From: UBA10427 sp003500135
GTDB lineage: Bacteria; Bacteroidota; Bacteroidia; Cytophagales; Cyclobacteriaceae
Direction of reading: 5' to 3'
DNA: 25,461 bases
Assembly (NCBI GenBank): GCA_963966275.1
Contig: CAWZYQ010000045.1
Location: 1-25,461 of the forward strand
This document shows positions 15,698-23,557 of this stretch, piece after piece. The position numbers and the translations under genes are program-made. The notes under the pieces are model-generated. The model was given only the letters and a program-made list of their open reading frames with translations, was not told the DNA's origin and ran no database searches. Within the stretch, counting starts at the first letter, position 1. Every line of letters begins with the position of its first letter.

Positions 15698-16179
15698 GCA
15701 AAAACGCCGTGTTCTATGCGAAGCAATTGATCTTTTATGATTTGATGCCCCAGCGCCTCGTTAATGAATACTTCGAGAGGTGTACGGTCTTTGAATGAAT
15801 TTTGACGGGTATGCATCCATTGAATAAAATCGCCGGTAATGTGGTCAAAGGTTTCTATGCCAAAATATACCAGGTCGAGCAACTGCTGTAAACGATAAAA
15901 GGCATTTTTGTCGAGCTTGGCCTTGCCCTTTATAATGCGCCACATGGTAGTATCGGTGATCCCAAGGCTTTCTGCCATAATGTAGCGATCAATACCCAGG
16001 AGGTCCATAAAAGCTTCAAGATTGAAATCATCAAGCTCGAGCTGTTGCAGCAGTTGCCTGTAGGTTTCCTCTGAGTGGATTTTTTGTTTTCCACTTTTTA
16101 AAACTTTCATAGCCGGGGCAACTACGTACAGGGCCTGAGGCTCCTGGATCATTACCTCATCATATTTTTGCTGTTGCAT
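15694..16179 (-). CDS. Xre/MbcA/ParS-type antitoxin (DUF2384) of the RES toxin
   Basis: The 161-residue protein starts at ATG 16179. After a loose N-terminus of about 55 residues comes a helix-turn-helix (LEAFMDLLGIDRYIMAESLG...TMWRIIKGKAKLD, residues ~52-90). The toxin-binding DUF2384 domain follows (RTPLEVFINEALGHQIIKDQLLRIEHGVFA, residues ~128-161). The protein neutralises the RES toxin, usually by inserting its C-terminus near the active site, and represses the operon. Stop and toxin start share ATGA, so the two are translationally coupled with antitoxin first. Two direct repeats about 50 bp before the start are likely operators. Confidence 0.9.
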   Translation of the reverse strand: MQQQKYDEVMIQEPQALYVVAPAMKVLKSGKQKIHSEETYRQLLQQLELDDFNLEAFMDLLGIDRYIMAESLGITDTTMWRIIKGKAKLDKNAFYRLQQLLDLVYFGIETFDHITGDFIQWMHTRQNSFKDRTPLEVFINEALGHQIIKDQLLRIEHGVFA

Positions 16180-16229
16180 TGGTTCTACGCTTTGGTTTAT
16201 CCTTACCTACGCAATATATTTCTTTTTGT

Positions 16230-16260
16230 TTCATTTGGAATGTTTATTGTTCATTTGAAA
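16230..16260 (-). promoter_or_regulatory. Direct repeats, candidate antitoxin operator
   Basis: TTCATTTG occurs at 16230-16237 and 16250-16257, exactly 20 bp apart (about two helical turns), within TTCATTTGGAA and TTCATTTGAAA. The second copy is part of the partial palindrome TTCATTTGAAA. The pair lies about 50-80 bp before the antitoxin start, where the helix-turn-helix antitoxin would be expected to bind. The rest of the 243-bp gap 16180-16422 shows no gene. Confidence 0.45.
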
Positions 16261-16422
16261 TTTTAAGCCGAGCACACCCCTTTGAGCATGCTATTACGAG
16301 TTTTTAAAATGCGGCCACCTTTTAATAAGATTTCTCAAATTCACAAAATAGAAATTAATGTCTCCGAGAATGCATATGTAACTTATCCTGAGCAATTGTA
16401 AAAATTATTCGCGAACAGGGCG

Positions 16423-17427
16423 CTAAATTGAAATCGATTTATTTGGTGTGAAAATAGCCGAAAATCCGCCCAAGCCTGCTATTTGATTGTTATCAGATAA
16501 AAGGCTGTAATAGAAAGGCTGGTTCCACCAGCCTTTTTGTTCGGGGCGCTTTCCCAATTGAAACGTACGCGAAATATTAAACCCAATACGAATATCCCCT
16601 GCAAAGAAATCATCACGGGTTTCTGCAATAAATCCTTTCTCATTAATCACCCTGGCATTGGTAAAATGTAGCTGGAATACATGCCCGCCCGTTTCAATAT
16701 CTACTCCAACCCCTACCGGTGCATAGGTTTGAAAGGACTCAAATTCATTAAATCGATAATAGTATTCTCCGTTTAAATGAACGCTGGGTGTGATTTTGAA
16801 CCGAAATGCTGCTCCCAATGCAAATATATCATTGGGATCATTTGGTTCGGGCACATAGTTGAAATGTACCCAGCTAGGCGAAAGCTGAAAAGAAAAAACT
16901 GATCCGAATTTTCTGGCCAGGAGAATTTGATTGGTAAATGTAGTACGGTCGGAAGCTGTCAGTTCAGGACTTCCTGCTGGCGCTCTCAACGTTTCGTATG
17001 TCACAGCAGCCAAATATGTAATGCTTATGGGTATTTTTTCCTTTCCTTCTTTTTGGCGGATAATTCTGGCCTTTCCTAAAACATCATACGTCTTTTCAAA
17101 TGATGACCTCCCAATTCCAGCCTGAAGCCATTCGGTAATACCATATTCCAATGCTAAACGGATGTTGGCCTCGTCGAGACCAAATAGCTGGTAACCCCCA
17201 CCGCTTACCGGCCCGAAACGATGACTTATTAGGAATTCCAGCTCCTTTTTATTCAGTGTCTCCACAGAATGCCCGTTGACTACTCGATTGCCCTTGAAGG
17301 TACCATAAACGGTAAAAGTTTCCTGTTTCTGTTGACTTTCTGCAATGTCCAGTAAATCATCCTATGCGTAAAGCGCTTCAGATGCAAGGCACATTACAAT
17401 CAAAACCGTACTAATTATCCTGATCAT
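16423..17427 (-). pseudogene. DUF5777-family beta-barrel protein, interrupted by a stop at the signal-peptide cleavage site
   Basis: The frame begins at ATG 17427 with a signal peptide, MIRIISTVLIVMCLASEALY, then A, and reaches TAG at 17364-17362. The frame then goes on without break for 312 codons (DDLLDIAESQQK ... TPNKSISI). CAG-to-TAG would turn the expected cleavage-site Gln (ALYA-QDD) into the stop. The body shows an outer-membrane barrel with LISHRFGPVSGGGYQLFGLD and YYYRFNEFE, which I assign to DUF5777. An internal GTG at 17265 could restart translation, but that product would have no signal peptide. The start overlaps the end of the YceI gene by 17 bp, marking one operon. Read-through of a UAG is an alternative to decay. 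Confidence 0.85.
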
Positions 17428-17957
17428 ATACCCGGTATTTAAAACGAACCTTCACCTCCACTTCTTCTGCAATATTCTGCCACATAAGCTTTGGAATATC
17501 TATTTCATAGTCTTCTGGTCGAATCACAAAATCGCTTTTTAGTTCGATATACTTACCATCAAAATCAATCCATCCGGTAGCTTTTATTTCGCGCTCAACC
17601 CCATGGATGGTCATCATTCCGGTAGTTTCAATTTGTTGTTCGCCTTCAATTAGCTTAAAACCTTTGAATTTCCCTCTAAAAAAATGCTATTGGGAATTGT
17701 TCCGATTCCATGTATTTATCATTGAAGCGCTCTTTCATCAACGATTTTCGAAACTCAAACTTATTTATAGGAACAGAAAAGACCACCTCCCCGGTTTCGA
17801 AGTCAATCGCACTCACAGCACTACGATTAATCGCACGAATATCTTCAAGGGGCGCTGAAGAAAAGAAGGAAGTCTCACTTTCAAATGACACAAATCTCTG
17901 GCCAAAAGAAAGTATGGGGTATTGAAGTAGTAAAGTTAAAAATAAGCATGCTTTCAT
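17411..17957 (-). pseudogene. YceI-family periplasmic lipid-binding-like protein with a +1 frameshift
   Basis: ATG 17957 starts a signal peptide (MKACLFLTLLLQYPILSFG, then QRF). The YceI lipocalin-like fold follows: SAIDFETGEVVFSVPINKFEF, then FNDKYMESEQFPIAFF and a stop. The rest, FKGFKLIEGEQQ...TTGMMTIHGVEREI...DYEIDIPKLMWQNIAEEVEV, is in another frame. The switch is at seven T (plus-strand A run 17678-17684); with six T the frame is whole and reads PIAFFRGKFKGF. The length 547 minus 1 is exactly 182 codons, a usual YceI size. YceI proteins bind polyisoprenoid-like lipids in the periplasm. The start is 6 bp after the SprB/heme gene stop and the end overlaps the DUF5777 gene. Confidence 0.9.
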
Positions 17958-17963
17958 TGGTCA

Positions 17964-18753
17964 TTAATTATCAGGCGCACCGTCGTCAACCCAACAGGCA
18001 ATGGCATCAATACTGGCCTGATCTAAAGTAGCGTCCTTTGGCATTGCACCACTTTGAGTTTGACTTTTTATACTGTTGGCATTTGAAATTACGCTATTTG
18101 GTGTGCTTAAATTGGGAGATTGGGAGCCATTATGGCATCCACTAATAGCACAATTTGCATTAATTATAGGCATTATATTTCCTGCAAGTGAAACCGTTGT
18201 GGTTACTCTGGCACTACCTGAAAAAATACAGCCTTCGCTATCTCGTACTTTCACTTCATATTCTCCTGCTTGCAAATTGCCAAAAATATTATCCGATTGA
18301 AAATCACCATTGTCCAATGAATATTCATACCCCCTGATCCACCTTTTGCTGTAATTGATATCGCCCCGTTTCTGTCGCTGCAATCTGTTTGTACGATTGA
18401 AATATCAAAATTAAGATTCGAATCTACCGTATTGATCTGAACCGATTGACTGACCTCACAACCCAAAGCATCTGTAACGATTAATGTGTGCTGACCCGCA
18501 CCAAGTCCAGTGATGTTTTTGTCATCAGTGGTTATACCTCCTATTTTATACTGATAAGGTGCGTTGCCTCCTGTAACTTCTACATTTACTGTCCCGTCGG
18601 TCTGGTTACAGCTCGCTTCAGATGTAATAGCTGATTGAATGGCCAGGCTACTATCCTGACAATTCACCGTTTCACCCGAATTATTGCAAGACTGATAGAC
18701 CAACAGCATCGAAATAAAAATTATCGGCAGAAAAAATGTATATAGCTTTTCAT
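17964..18753 (-). pseudogene. Lipoprotein with two SprB-like repeats and a C-terminal CX4CH c-heme domain, two frameshifts
   Basis: The natural start is ATG 18753, followed by four A; with five A it reads MKKLYTFFLPIIF... and ends in a lipobox-like YQSC before NNSGE. Two SprB-type repeats follow (GTVNVEVTGGNAPYQYKIGG and GAISITAKGGSGGYEYSLDN), each ending in LIVTDALGCEV or VKVRDSEGCIF. The C-terminal domain has NCAISGCHNG, a CX4CH haem-type motif, GAMPKDATL with a possible distal Met, and ends CWVDDGAPDN. A second shift lies at five G (plus-strand C run 18330-18334); six G restores GGSGGYEYS. The total of 790 nt plus two bases is exactly 264 codons. It is the first gene of the operon with yceI and the DUF5777 gene. 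A surface or periplasmic electron-transfer role is inference. Confidence 0.85.
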
Positions 18754-18899
18754 TTTATATTGATTAGCGCTCATATTCAAAATTGCCTAAGCAACTATTC
18801 GACATACATAACCAAACTTCTGCCGTTCTATTAGAATTCTCCGGAACATTGTAATAAAACAAGTGAATTTACTTGATCTTTAATTGGCATTTGATGGTT

Positions 18900-20093
18900 T
18901 TACAAAATCCAGTGGCAGACTTCCTCAATTTTTTCATTTCGCATTTGATCCATTTTTTTGACCTCTCTTAAAAAGGCCCCCCAGTGCTTTGAAAGATCCT
19001 GGTCGTGCATAAAATCAATAACTTTATTTAGCTCAGCCTGTACGTTTTCGTGCAAATTAATGACTGCTTCTTTGTAGCGATCCAATACCTTCAGTTTTAG
19101 TTCCTTTGGCAGGGCCTGCACATTGTAAAAAAATGGCCTGTGCAATATATTGATCCTGAAGTCGTCGGCTGCAATCCATTTTTCACTGATCAGAAACTTA
19201 TAGAAATCAGGTAAGTGATACACGTTCAAAACACTAACTGTTGGAGTTACCATAAATTTTACATGTGGCAATTCTTTATTTAATAATGCCCGGTTGGCAG
19301 CTATCTCATTCCAATGCATATCCTTACGTATGTATTCTCCTAATTTCCCTTTTGCATCCAGTGAAGCCATAATGGTTACTTTGGGAAAGTGCTGCCACAA
19401 TTTTGTAAGGTCATTTTGTTTGTATTTGAGCAATGAAAAGTTGGTGTTGTATCTTAACAATACATCTGTATTTCCATTATTAATTAAGTATTCCAATAGT
19501 CTATAATGCTCTTCCATGACCAGCGGCTCACCACCTGCAAAGTAGATTTCCCTCAGACCTGAAATCCATGGTTTTATTTCCAATAAAAAGAGGTCGAGAT
19601 TATCAATGTTTTTTAAAAGAGCTTTGTCACCTGCCTGTCTTTTTAATTTCCTGGCTTCATTGAACCACTTCGAGCTTGCCCCATGCCAACAAGTTCGACA
19701 TCTGAAATTGCAGTTATTTGAAAAGCGGATATCGAAATAAAACGGTGCACCATCCATTGTGCCATCCCCGGAAATATTTTTTAAATCAAAACTGTCGGCA
19801 TACTTTTCCAGGGTTTCAAGTCTGTAGCTGTTATTGCCAGATTTTTCCTTGTCATAACAAACCCTGCAGCGGTTATCTGGTTCATTGCGAAGCATCTTTC
19901 GGCGGAAATCCTTAATGGCATCGTTATTCCAGATAGATTCAGCATGTTCCAGTTTAACATTTCCAAAAGGAATATTAGCCTGACAACATGCCCTTACTTC
20001 ACCACTGTTGCCTACATGAAAATGTATGAAGGGCAGCAGACAGAAATACTTGCCGAAATCTTTATGATTTTTATCTGTATCGATAATACAAAT
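18900..20093 (-). CDS. Radical SAM protein with twitch/SPASM-like cysteines; start codon unclear
   Basis: The frame is open from base 20093 but its first ATG (19895) comes after conserved parts. Before it lie KYFCLLPFIHFHVGNSGEVR and ACCQANIPFGNV, the usual N-terminus of twitch-type radical SAM proteins. The SAM-cluster motif CNFRCRTC (C-x3-C-x2-C) follows near residue 113, with CRVCYD before it and GGEPLVMEEHY after it. Length from 20093 is 397 codons. No ATG, GTG or TTG lies between the stop of the upstream LacI-type gene and the conserved block; only ATT/ATC codons are there. The gene thus follows that stop codon directly and in the same frame. It probably catalyses a radical modification of a peptide or small molecule; the substrate is unknown. 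Confidence 0.8.
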   Translation of the reverse strand: MCIIDTDKNHKDFGKYFCLLPFIHFHVGNSGEVRACCQANIPFGNVKLEHAESIWNNDAIKDFRRKMLRNEPDNRCRVCYDKEKSGNNSYRLETLEKYADSFDLKNISGDGTMDGAPFYFDIRFSNNCNFRCRTCWHGASSKWFNEARKLKRQAGDKALLKNIDNLDLFLLEIKPWISGLREIYFAGGEPLVMEEHYRLLEYLINNGNTDVLLRYNTNFSLLKYKQNDLTKLWQHFPKVTIMASLDAKGKLGEYIRKDMHWNEIAANRALLNKELPHVKFMVTPTVSVLNVYHLPDFYKFLISEKWIAADDFRINILHRPFFYNVQALPKELKLKVLDRYKEAVINLHENVQAELNKVIDFMHDQDLSKHWGAFLREVKKMDQMRNEKIEEVCHWIL

Positions 20094-21116
20094 CTACGAA
20101 GAAGCACGGATTTTCAATTCGGTTTTCAACACAATAGATTGGCGCTGAACAGGTAACTTGGCCTCCTTAGCTTCAATTTCATTGACTAATATCCGGGTAG
20201 CTTGCTGCCCCATTTCGTATCCCGGTTGATAAACCGAGGTCAGGGCCGGTGAAACGACAGCGGCAATATTCCAGTCGCTAAACCCTACCAGCGCGATGTC
20301 TTCGGGAATTCGATATCCGGCATCTTTAATTGCTTTCATAGCGCCAATAGCGACAAGATCGGTTATGCAAAAAATCGCGTCAGGGGGTTCGGGCAAGAGC
20401 AATAGTTGCCTGGTGAACTCCTCTCCTTCCTGCTGGGTCACATCCTTACATACCCGTATGTATTCCAGGTTAGTCTTTAATCCGGCTTCTTCTATTGCAT
20501 CGCAGTAGCCTTTATGCCTTTCATTGGCTGTTTGGGGAACGATGGGCCCTCTGATATGGGCTATTCTTCTTCTTCCACTCTCAATTAAATGCTTCACTGC
20601 TAAAAACGCCCCGTTTCGGTTATCCACTTGTACCAGGCTGGTTCCCATTGAACCATTTACCTTGTCAAACATTACTATGGGCACCCCCATTTCCTGAAAT
20701 TCCTTGAGATGATCCACAGTATCCGTATTGTTAGCTAAACTGATCAGCAAACCATCTACCCTCTGGCTAAGCAAAAGTTTGGCTTCCTTTATTTCCCTCT
20801 CCATCGATTCATCACTTTGGGTAAGCAATACATTGTACCCTCTCTCTTCGGCCATATCGATAATACCACTTATCACATTGGAAAAAAAGTGGTGAACTAT
20901 TTCTGGTATGATTACACCCAATACGAACGTCTTTCTCTTTCTCAGTTTTAAAGCAAGTGCATTTGGGGAATAATGCATTTCATCAGCCAATTTCCTAACA
21001 TTCGCCTTGGTAAGTGGGCTGATATCAGGATAGTCCTTTAGCGCTTTTGAAACCGTTGCAATGGTAAGTCCTAATCTTTGGGCAATATCTTTAAGCGTAA
21101 CCGTCGTTTTGGCCAT
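20094..21116 (-). CDS. LacI-family transcriptional regulator
   Basis: ATG 21116 (MAKTTVTLKDIAQRLGLTIA) is the natural start and gives 340 residues; an upstream in-frame ATG at 21173 would add 19 unlikely residues. The helix-turn-helix (VTLKDIAQRLGLTIATVSKAL), the hinge (NALALKLRKRKT) and the sugar-binding-protein-like domain (VLGVIIPEIVHHFFSNVISG; PDAIFCITDLVAIGAM) are complete. The effector is probably a sugar, but no sugar genes stand beside it; downstream is the radical SAM gene, directly abutting. It is a paralogue of, not a copy of, the LacI-type gene at 2816-3844. A perfect palindrome TGTTTAAACA about 90 bp upstream may be its own operator. Confidence 0.9.
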   Translation of the reverse strand: MAKTTVTLKDIAQRLGLTIATVSKALKDYPDISPLTKANVRKLADEMHYSPNALALKLRKRKTFVLGVIIPEIVHHFFSNVISGIIDMAEERGYNVLLTQSDESMEREIKEAKLLLSQRVDGLLISLANNTDTVDHLKEFQEMGVPIVMFDKVNGSMGTSLVQVDNRNGAFLAVKHLIESGRRRIAHIRGPIVPQTANERHKGYCDAIEEAGLKTNLEYIRVCKDVTQQEGEEFTRQLLLLPEPPDAIFCITDLVAIGAMKAIKDAGYRIPEDIALVGFSDWNIAAVVSPALTSVYQPGYEMGQQATRILVNEIEAKEAKLPVQRQSIVLKTELKIRASS

Positions 21117-21205
21117 ATTTTTAAAAGCAAATGGAAGGAATTCCCTGTATGAAGTTAAGGAATTATTGGGCATCCAACTACTTAATAACAGAAAAATATC
21201 AGTGG

Positions 21206-21215
21206 TGTTTAAACA
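21206..21215. promoter_or_regulatory. Possible operator palindrome of the second LacI-type gene
   Basis: TGTTTAAACA is a perfect 10-bp palindrome 90 bp before ATG 21116. It lacks the central CG common in LacI-family operators, so the assignment is tentative. Confidence 0.25.
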
Positions 21216-21244
21216 TATTTTTTAGAGCTACTAACCCAAATAAA

Positions 21245-21275
21245 AAAGTCCCTGGATCGTATAAACAGGGACTTT
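21245..21275 (-). terminator. Rho-independent terminator of the DUF2892 gene
   Basis: AAAGTCCCTG and CAGGGACTTT are perfect 10-bp inverted repeats around an 11-base loop, followed on the minus strand by a T run. It lies 26 bp after the stop of the DUF2892 gene and separates it from the LacI-type gene. Confidence 0.9.
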
Positions 21276-21300
21276 ACCAATATTTTTAAAGTGTTGTATT

Positions 21301-21507
21301 CTAAGAACTTTGCTTTTTAGTTCGGATATTGAGCGCTTTATATAACGGACACAACCCTACAATACTGGTAATAAATAGTATAGCTGCTACCGCAAGAGCT
21401 ACATAAGAGACCGTTCCGGTAATAAAGCTTCCCATAAAGAGAACAACCAAAATTAATGCAGTAAATAATCTCAAAATCCTGTCCCTTGTCGAAATATTGC
21501 GTGACAT
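21301..21507 (-). CDS. Small DUF2892-family inner-membrane protein
   Basis: The 68-residue protein starts at ATG 21507. It has a charged N-terminus (MSRNISTRDRILRLF), two membrane helices (about residues 13-32 and 34-52) and the DUF2892 signature GLCPLYKALNI. Family members resemble the membrane part of YgaP-type proteins and have no settled function. Upstream is an unusually strong Shine-Dalgarno sequence. It is a single-gene unit bounded by a terminator at 21245-21275. Confidence 0.88.
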   Translation of the reverse strand: MSRNISTRDRILRLFTALILVVLFMGSFITGTVSYVALAVAAILFITSIVGLCPLYKALNIRTKKQSS

Positions 21508-21510
21508 ATC

Positions 21511-21518
21511 TTCCTCCT
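21511..21518 (-). promoter_or_regulatory. Strong Shine-Dalgarno sequence of the DUF2892 gene
   Basis: Minus-strand AAAGGAGGAAGAT directly precedes ATG 21507. A full AGGAGG is rare in this phylum, where most starts here have only A-rich leaders, so this gene may be translated heavily or be of foreign origin. Confidence 0.65.
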
Positions 21519-21640
21519 TTTCTTTTTATGAATATAACAAAAAAAAGAAATTAAAAACAGTGATTATTGTCATATTTTGAAAAGTATGCGGCTTGAATAA
21601 GGGCCAGACGATATTTCGCCTGTTTAAGTTTTTGATTAAA

Positions 21641-22825
21641 CTAACCTACCTGTAGAACCAGTCCTTTCAAATATTCCCCTTCAGGATGATAGATATTGAC
21701 CGGGTGATCGGCTGGTTGGGAAAGCTGGTGGAGTATACGTACCTGTCTGCCTGTATTCGCGGCAGCAGTAAATATGCTTTTACGAAAAGCGTCTTTATCA
21801 ACCACCTGTGAACAGGAAAATGTAAATAGAATACCTCCGGGTTTGATTTGACCTATGGCTTTTTCATTGATTTTCCTATATCCCTTTAACGCGTTATTCA
21901 ATGCCGAACGGCGCTTCGCAAAGGCTGGAGGATCCAGTATGATCAGGTCATAATTCGGGTCCAAATTGTTGAGATATTCAAATGCATCTAGATCAAGACA
22001 TTGATAGCTATCACCCGTAAAACCATTCATCTTCATGTTATGCCTGCATTGCGCGATAGCATTTGCGGATACATCAACAGAGGTAACTTCTTTAGCCCCG
22101 GCCTGCGCAGCAAATACGGAGAAACCACCGGTATAGCAGAACATATTCAACACATATTTTCCTTGAGCATATTTTGTAAGCAGGTTTCTGTTTTCCCGCT
22201 GATCAACAAAAAAACCGGTTTTCTGACCACTTATAAAATCAATCTCGAATGTATTCCCATACTCCCTGACTTTGACTTTCTCACATTCCCCCCATAAAAA
22301 CCCACCTTCAAATCCGGGTTTTTCCCTTACGTTAAGTACATGATCACTTTTATCGTAAATAGCCATCAAATCATCATTGAACACATTTTTTAGCGCTTCG
22401 ACAATTAAATGACGGTTTCTGAACATTCCGACCGAGTGGGCCTGTAACACACAAACCCCGGCATAGTAGTCTATGATTAAACCCGGAAGCAAATCGCCTT
22501 CTCCATGTACCATTCGGAACACATTTGTATTTGGATCATCAAAAAAACCAAGTGATTTGCGGTGGTTGACGGCGGATTGTATCCTTTTTTGCCAAAATGA
22601 TTCGTCGGGGGTTTCTTTTTGAAATGAAAGCACACGCACTTTTATGGAACCATTATTGAAATGGCCTGCAGCTAAAAAATGCTCCTGATTGTCGAATACC
22701 TCGACCCAATCACCGTCTTTTGGCTCTCCTTCAATATTTTTGATGGCCCCTGAAAAAACCCAAAGGTGAAATCTGTGCAAAGGCCTGTCCTTTCCCGATT
22801 TTAAAATTATCCGGGGAATGTTCAT
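21641..22825 (-). CDS. rlmI: Class I SAM-dependent rRNA large-subunit methyltransferase, RlmI type
   Basis: The 394-residue protein starts at ATG 22825. An N-terminal PUA-like RNA-binding domain (residues ~3-75: HLWVFSGAIKNIEGEPKDGD) is followed by an EEHEE region and the Rossmann methyltransferase domain from about residue 190. Motif I is NMFCYTGGFSVFAAQAGAKE, then VTSVDVS, and motif IV is LIILDPPAFAKRRSAL; FTFSCSQVVDKDAF follows. RlmI methylates C1962 of 23S rRNA in E. coli; that the site is the same here is inference. The gene is complete and ends before a short gap with no clear terminator. Confidence 0.9.
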   Translation of the reverse strand: MNIPRIILKSGKDRPLHRFHLWVFSGAIKNIEGEPKDGDWVEVFDNQEHFLAAGHFNNGSIKVRVLSFQKETPDESFWQKRIQSAVNHRKSLGFFDDPNTNVFRMVHGEGDLLPGLIIDYYAGVCVLQAHSVGMFRNRHLIVEALKNVFNDDLMAIYDKSDHVLNVREKPGFEGGFLWGECEKVKVREYGNTFEIDFISGQKTGFFVDQRENRNLLTKYAQGKYVLNMFCYTGGFSVFAAQAGAKEVTSVDVSANAIAQCRHNMKMNGFTGDSYQCLDLDAFEYLNNLDPNYDLIILDPPAFAKRRSALNNALKGYRKINEKAIGQIKPGGILFTFSCSQVVDKDAFRKSIFTAAANTGRQVRILHQLSQPADHPVNIYHPEGEYLKGLVLQVG

Positions 22826-22848
22826 CAGTCGCGAATGTTTAAACCGGA

Positions 22849-23457
22849 TTATTTACTCGAAAGCCTGTTGCGAAGTTCCTCTACAGTATTGCGCTCTGTT
22901 TGTAGCTCTCGGCGGAGTTTCACTTCTTTTTCTTTTGTGATACGCTTGTACTCATTGAACTCATTATCCGTTTCCTCGAGGTCCCGGTTGAGCTGTTTTA
23001 TGCCCCTTGCGTTCATTCTAAAAGTACCATACCCAATGGCAATAACCAGAACCAATAAAATTATAACCCCCCAAACCATGACATTGTAATGAGATTTCTT
23101 CATTGCCATGCCGGCAAATACAATATTATTATTAAGGTCTTCGCTCTCTTGCAGTTGTTTTTCAAGGGCACTCACTTTGTTCTTTAGTTCATCCACTTCC
23201 TTTTTTTGAAGTTGAATAGTCTGCTTATTGTCCCGTATATGATTTTCGAGGCCTTGGATACTATCTGTCACAATACCCCAAAAACTATTCAACCGGGTTC
23301 GTTTTATTACCTTATAATCCTGATAGGACTCCGAATCCTCGACCATCTGACCAAATTGTTCATTAAGTGACTGCGGACCTTCCTGTTCCTGGGATTGGAC
23401 ATTAGAAGTTACACCTACTAAAAATATGAGGATAAAATATATACTTAATGATCTCAT
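22849..23457 (-). CDS. Membrane-anchored coiled-coil protein of unknown function
   Basis: ATG 23457 (MRSLSIYFILIFLVGVTSNV) fits a signal peptide better than the in-frame ATG at 23499 and gives 202 residues. After a signal peptide (cleavage near NVQSQ) comes a coiled coil (residues ~75-105: LQKKEVDELKNKVSALEKQL), one membrane helix (~123-145: VMVWGVIILLVLVIAIGYGTF) and a second, highly charged coiled coil to the end (~150-202). I recognise no family. It lies 23 bp upstream of the methyltransferase start and could be in one unit with it. Confidence 0.7.
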   Translation of the reverse strand: MRSLSIYFILIFLVGVTSNVQSQEQEGPQSLNEQFGQMVEDSESYQDYKVIKRTRLNSFWGIVTDSIQGLENHIRDNKQTIQLQKKEVDELKNKVSALEKQLQESEDLNNNIVFAGMAMKKSHYNVMVWGVIILLVLVIAIGYGTFRMNARGIKQLNRDLEETDNEFNEYKRITKEKEVKLRRELQTERNTVEELRNRLSSK

Positions 23458-23557
23458 ATAGTTTAATGTTTTATTAGTGGTTGTTCTGAATATGTGCAAA
23501 ATTGTGGCTTTTAATGCAAAAATTTAAGTAAACTTTACAGTACTTCTTACAAGATTA

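Noticed and set aside
21117..21173. Upstream ATG of the second LacI-type regulator
   Set aside because: It would add 19 residues in front of MAKTTVTLKDIA, which is the normal start of LacI-family proteins.
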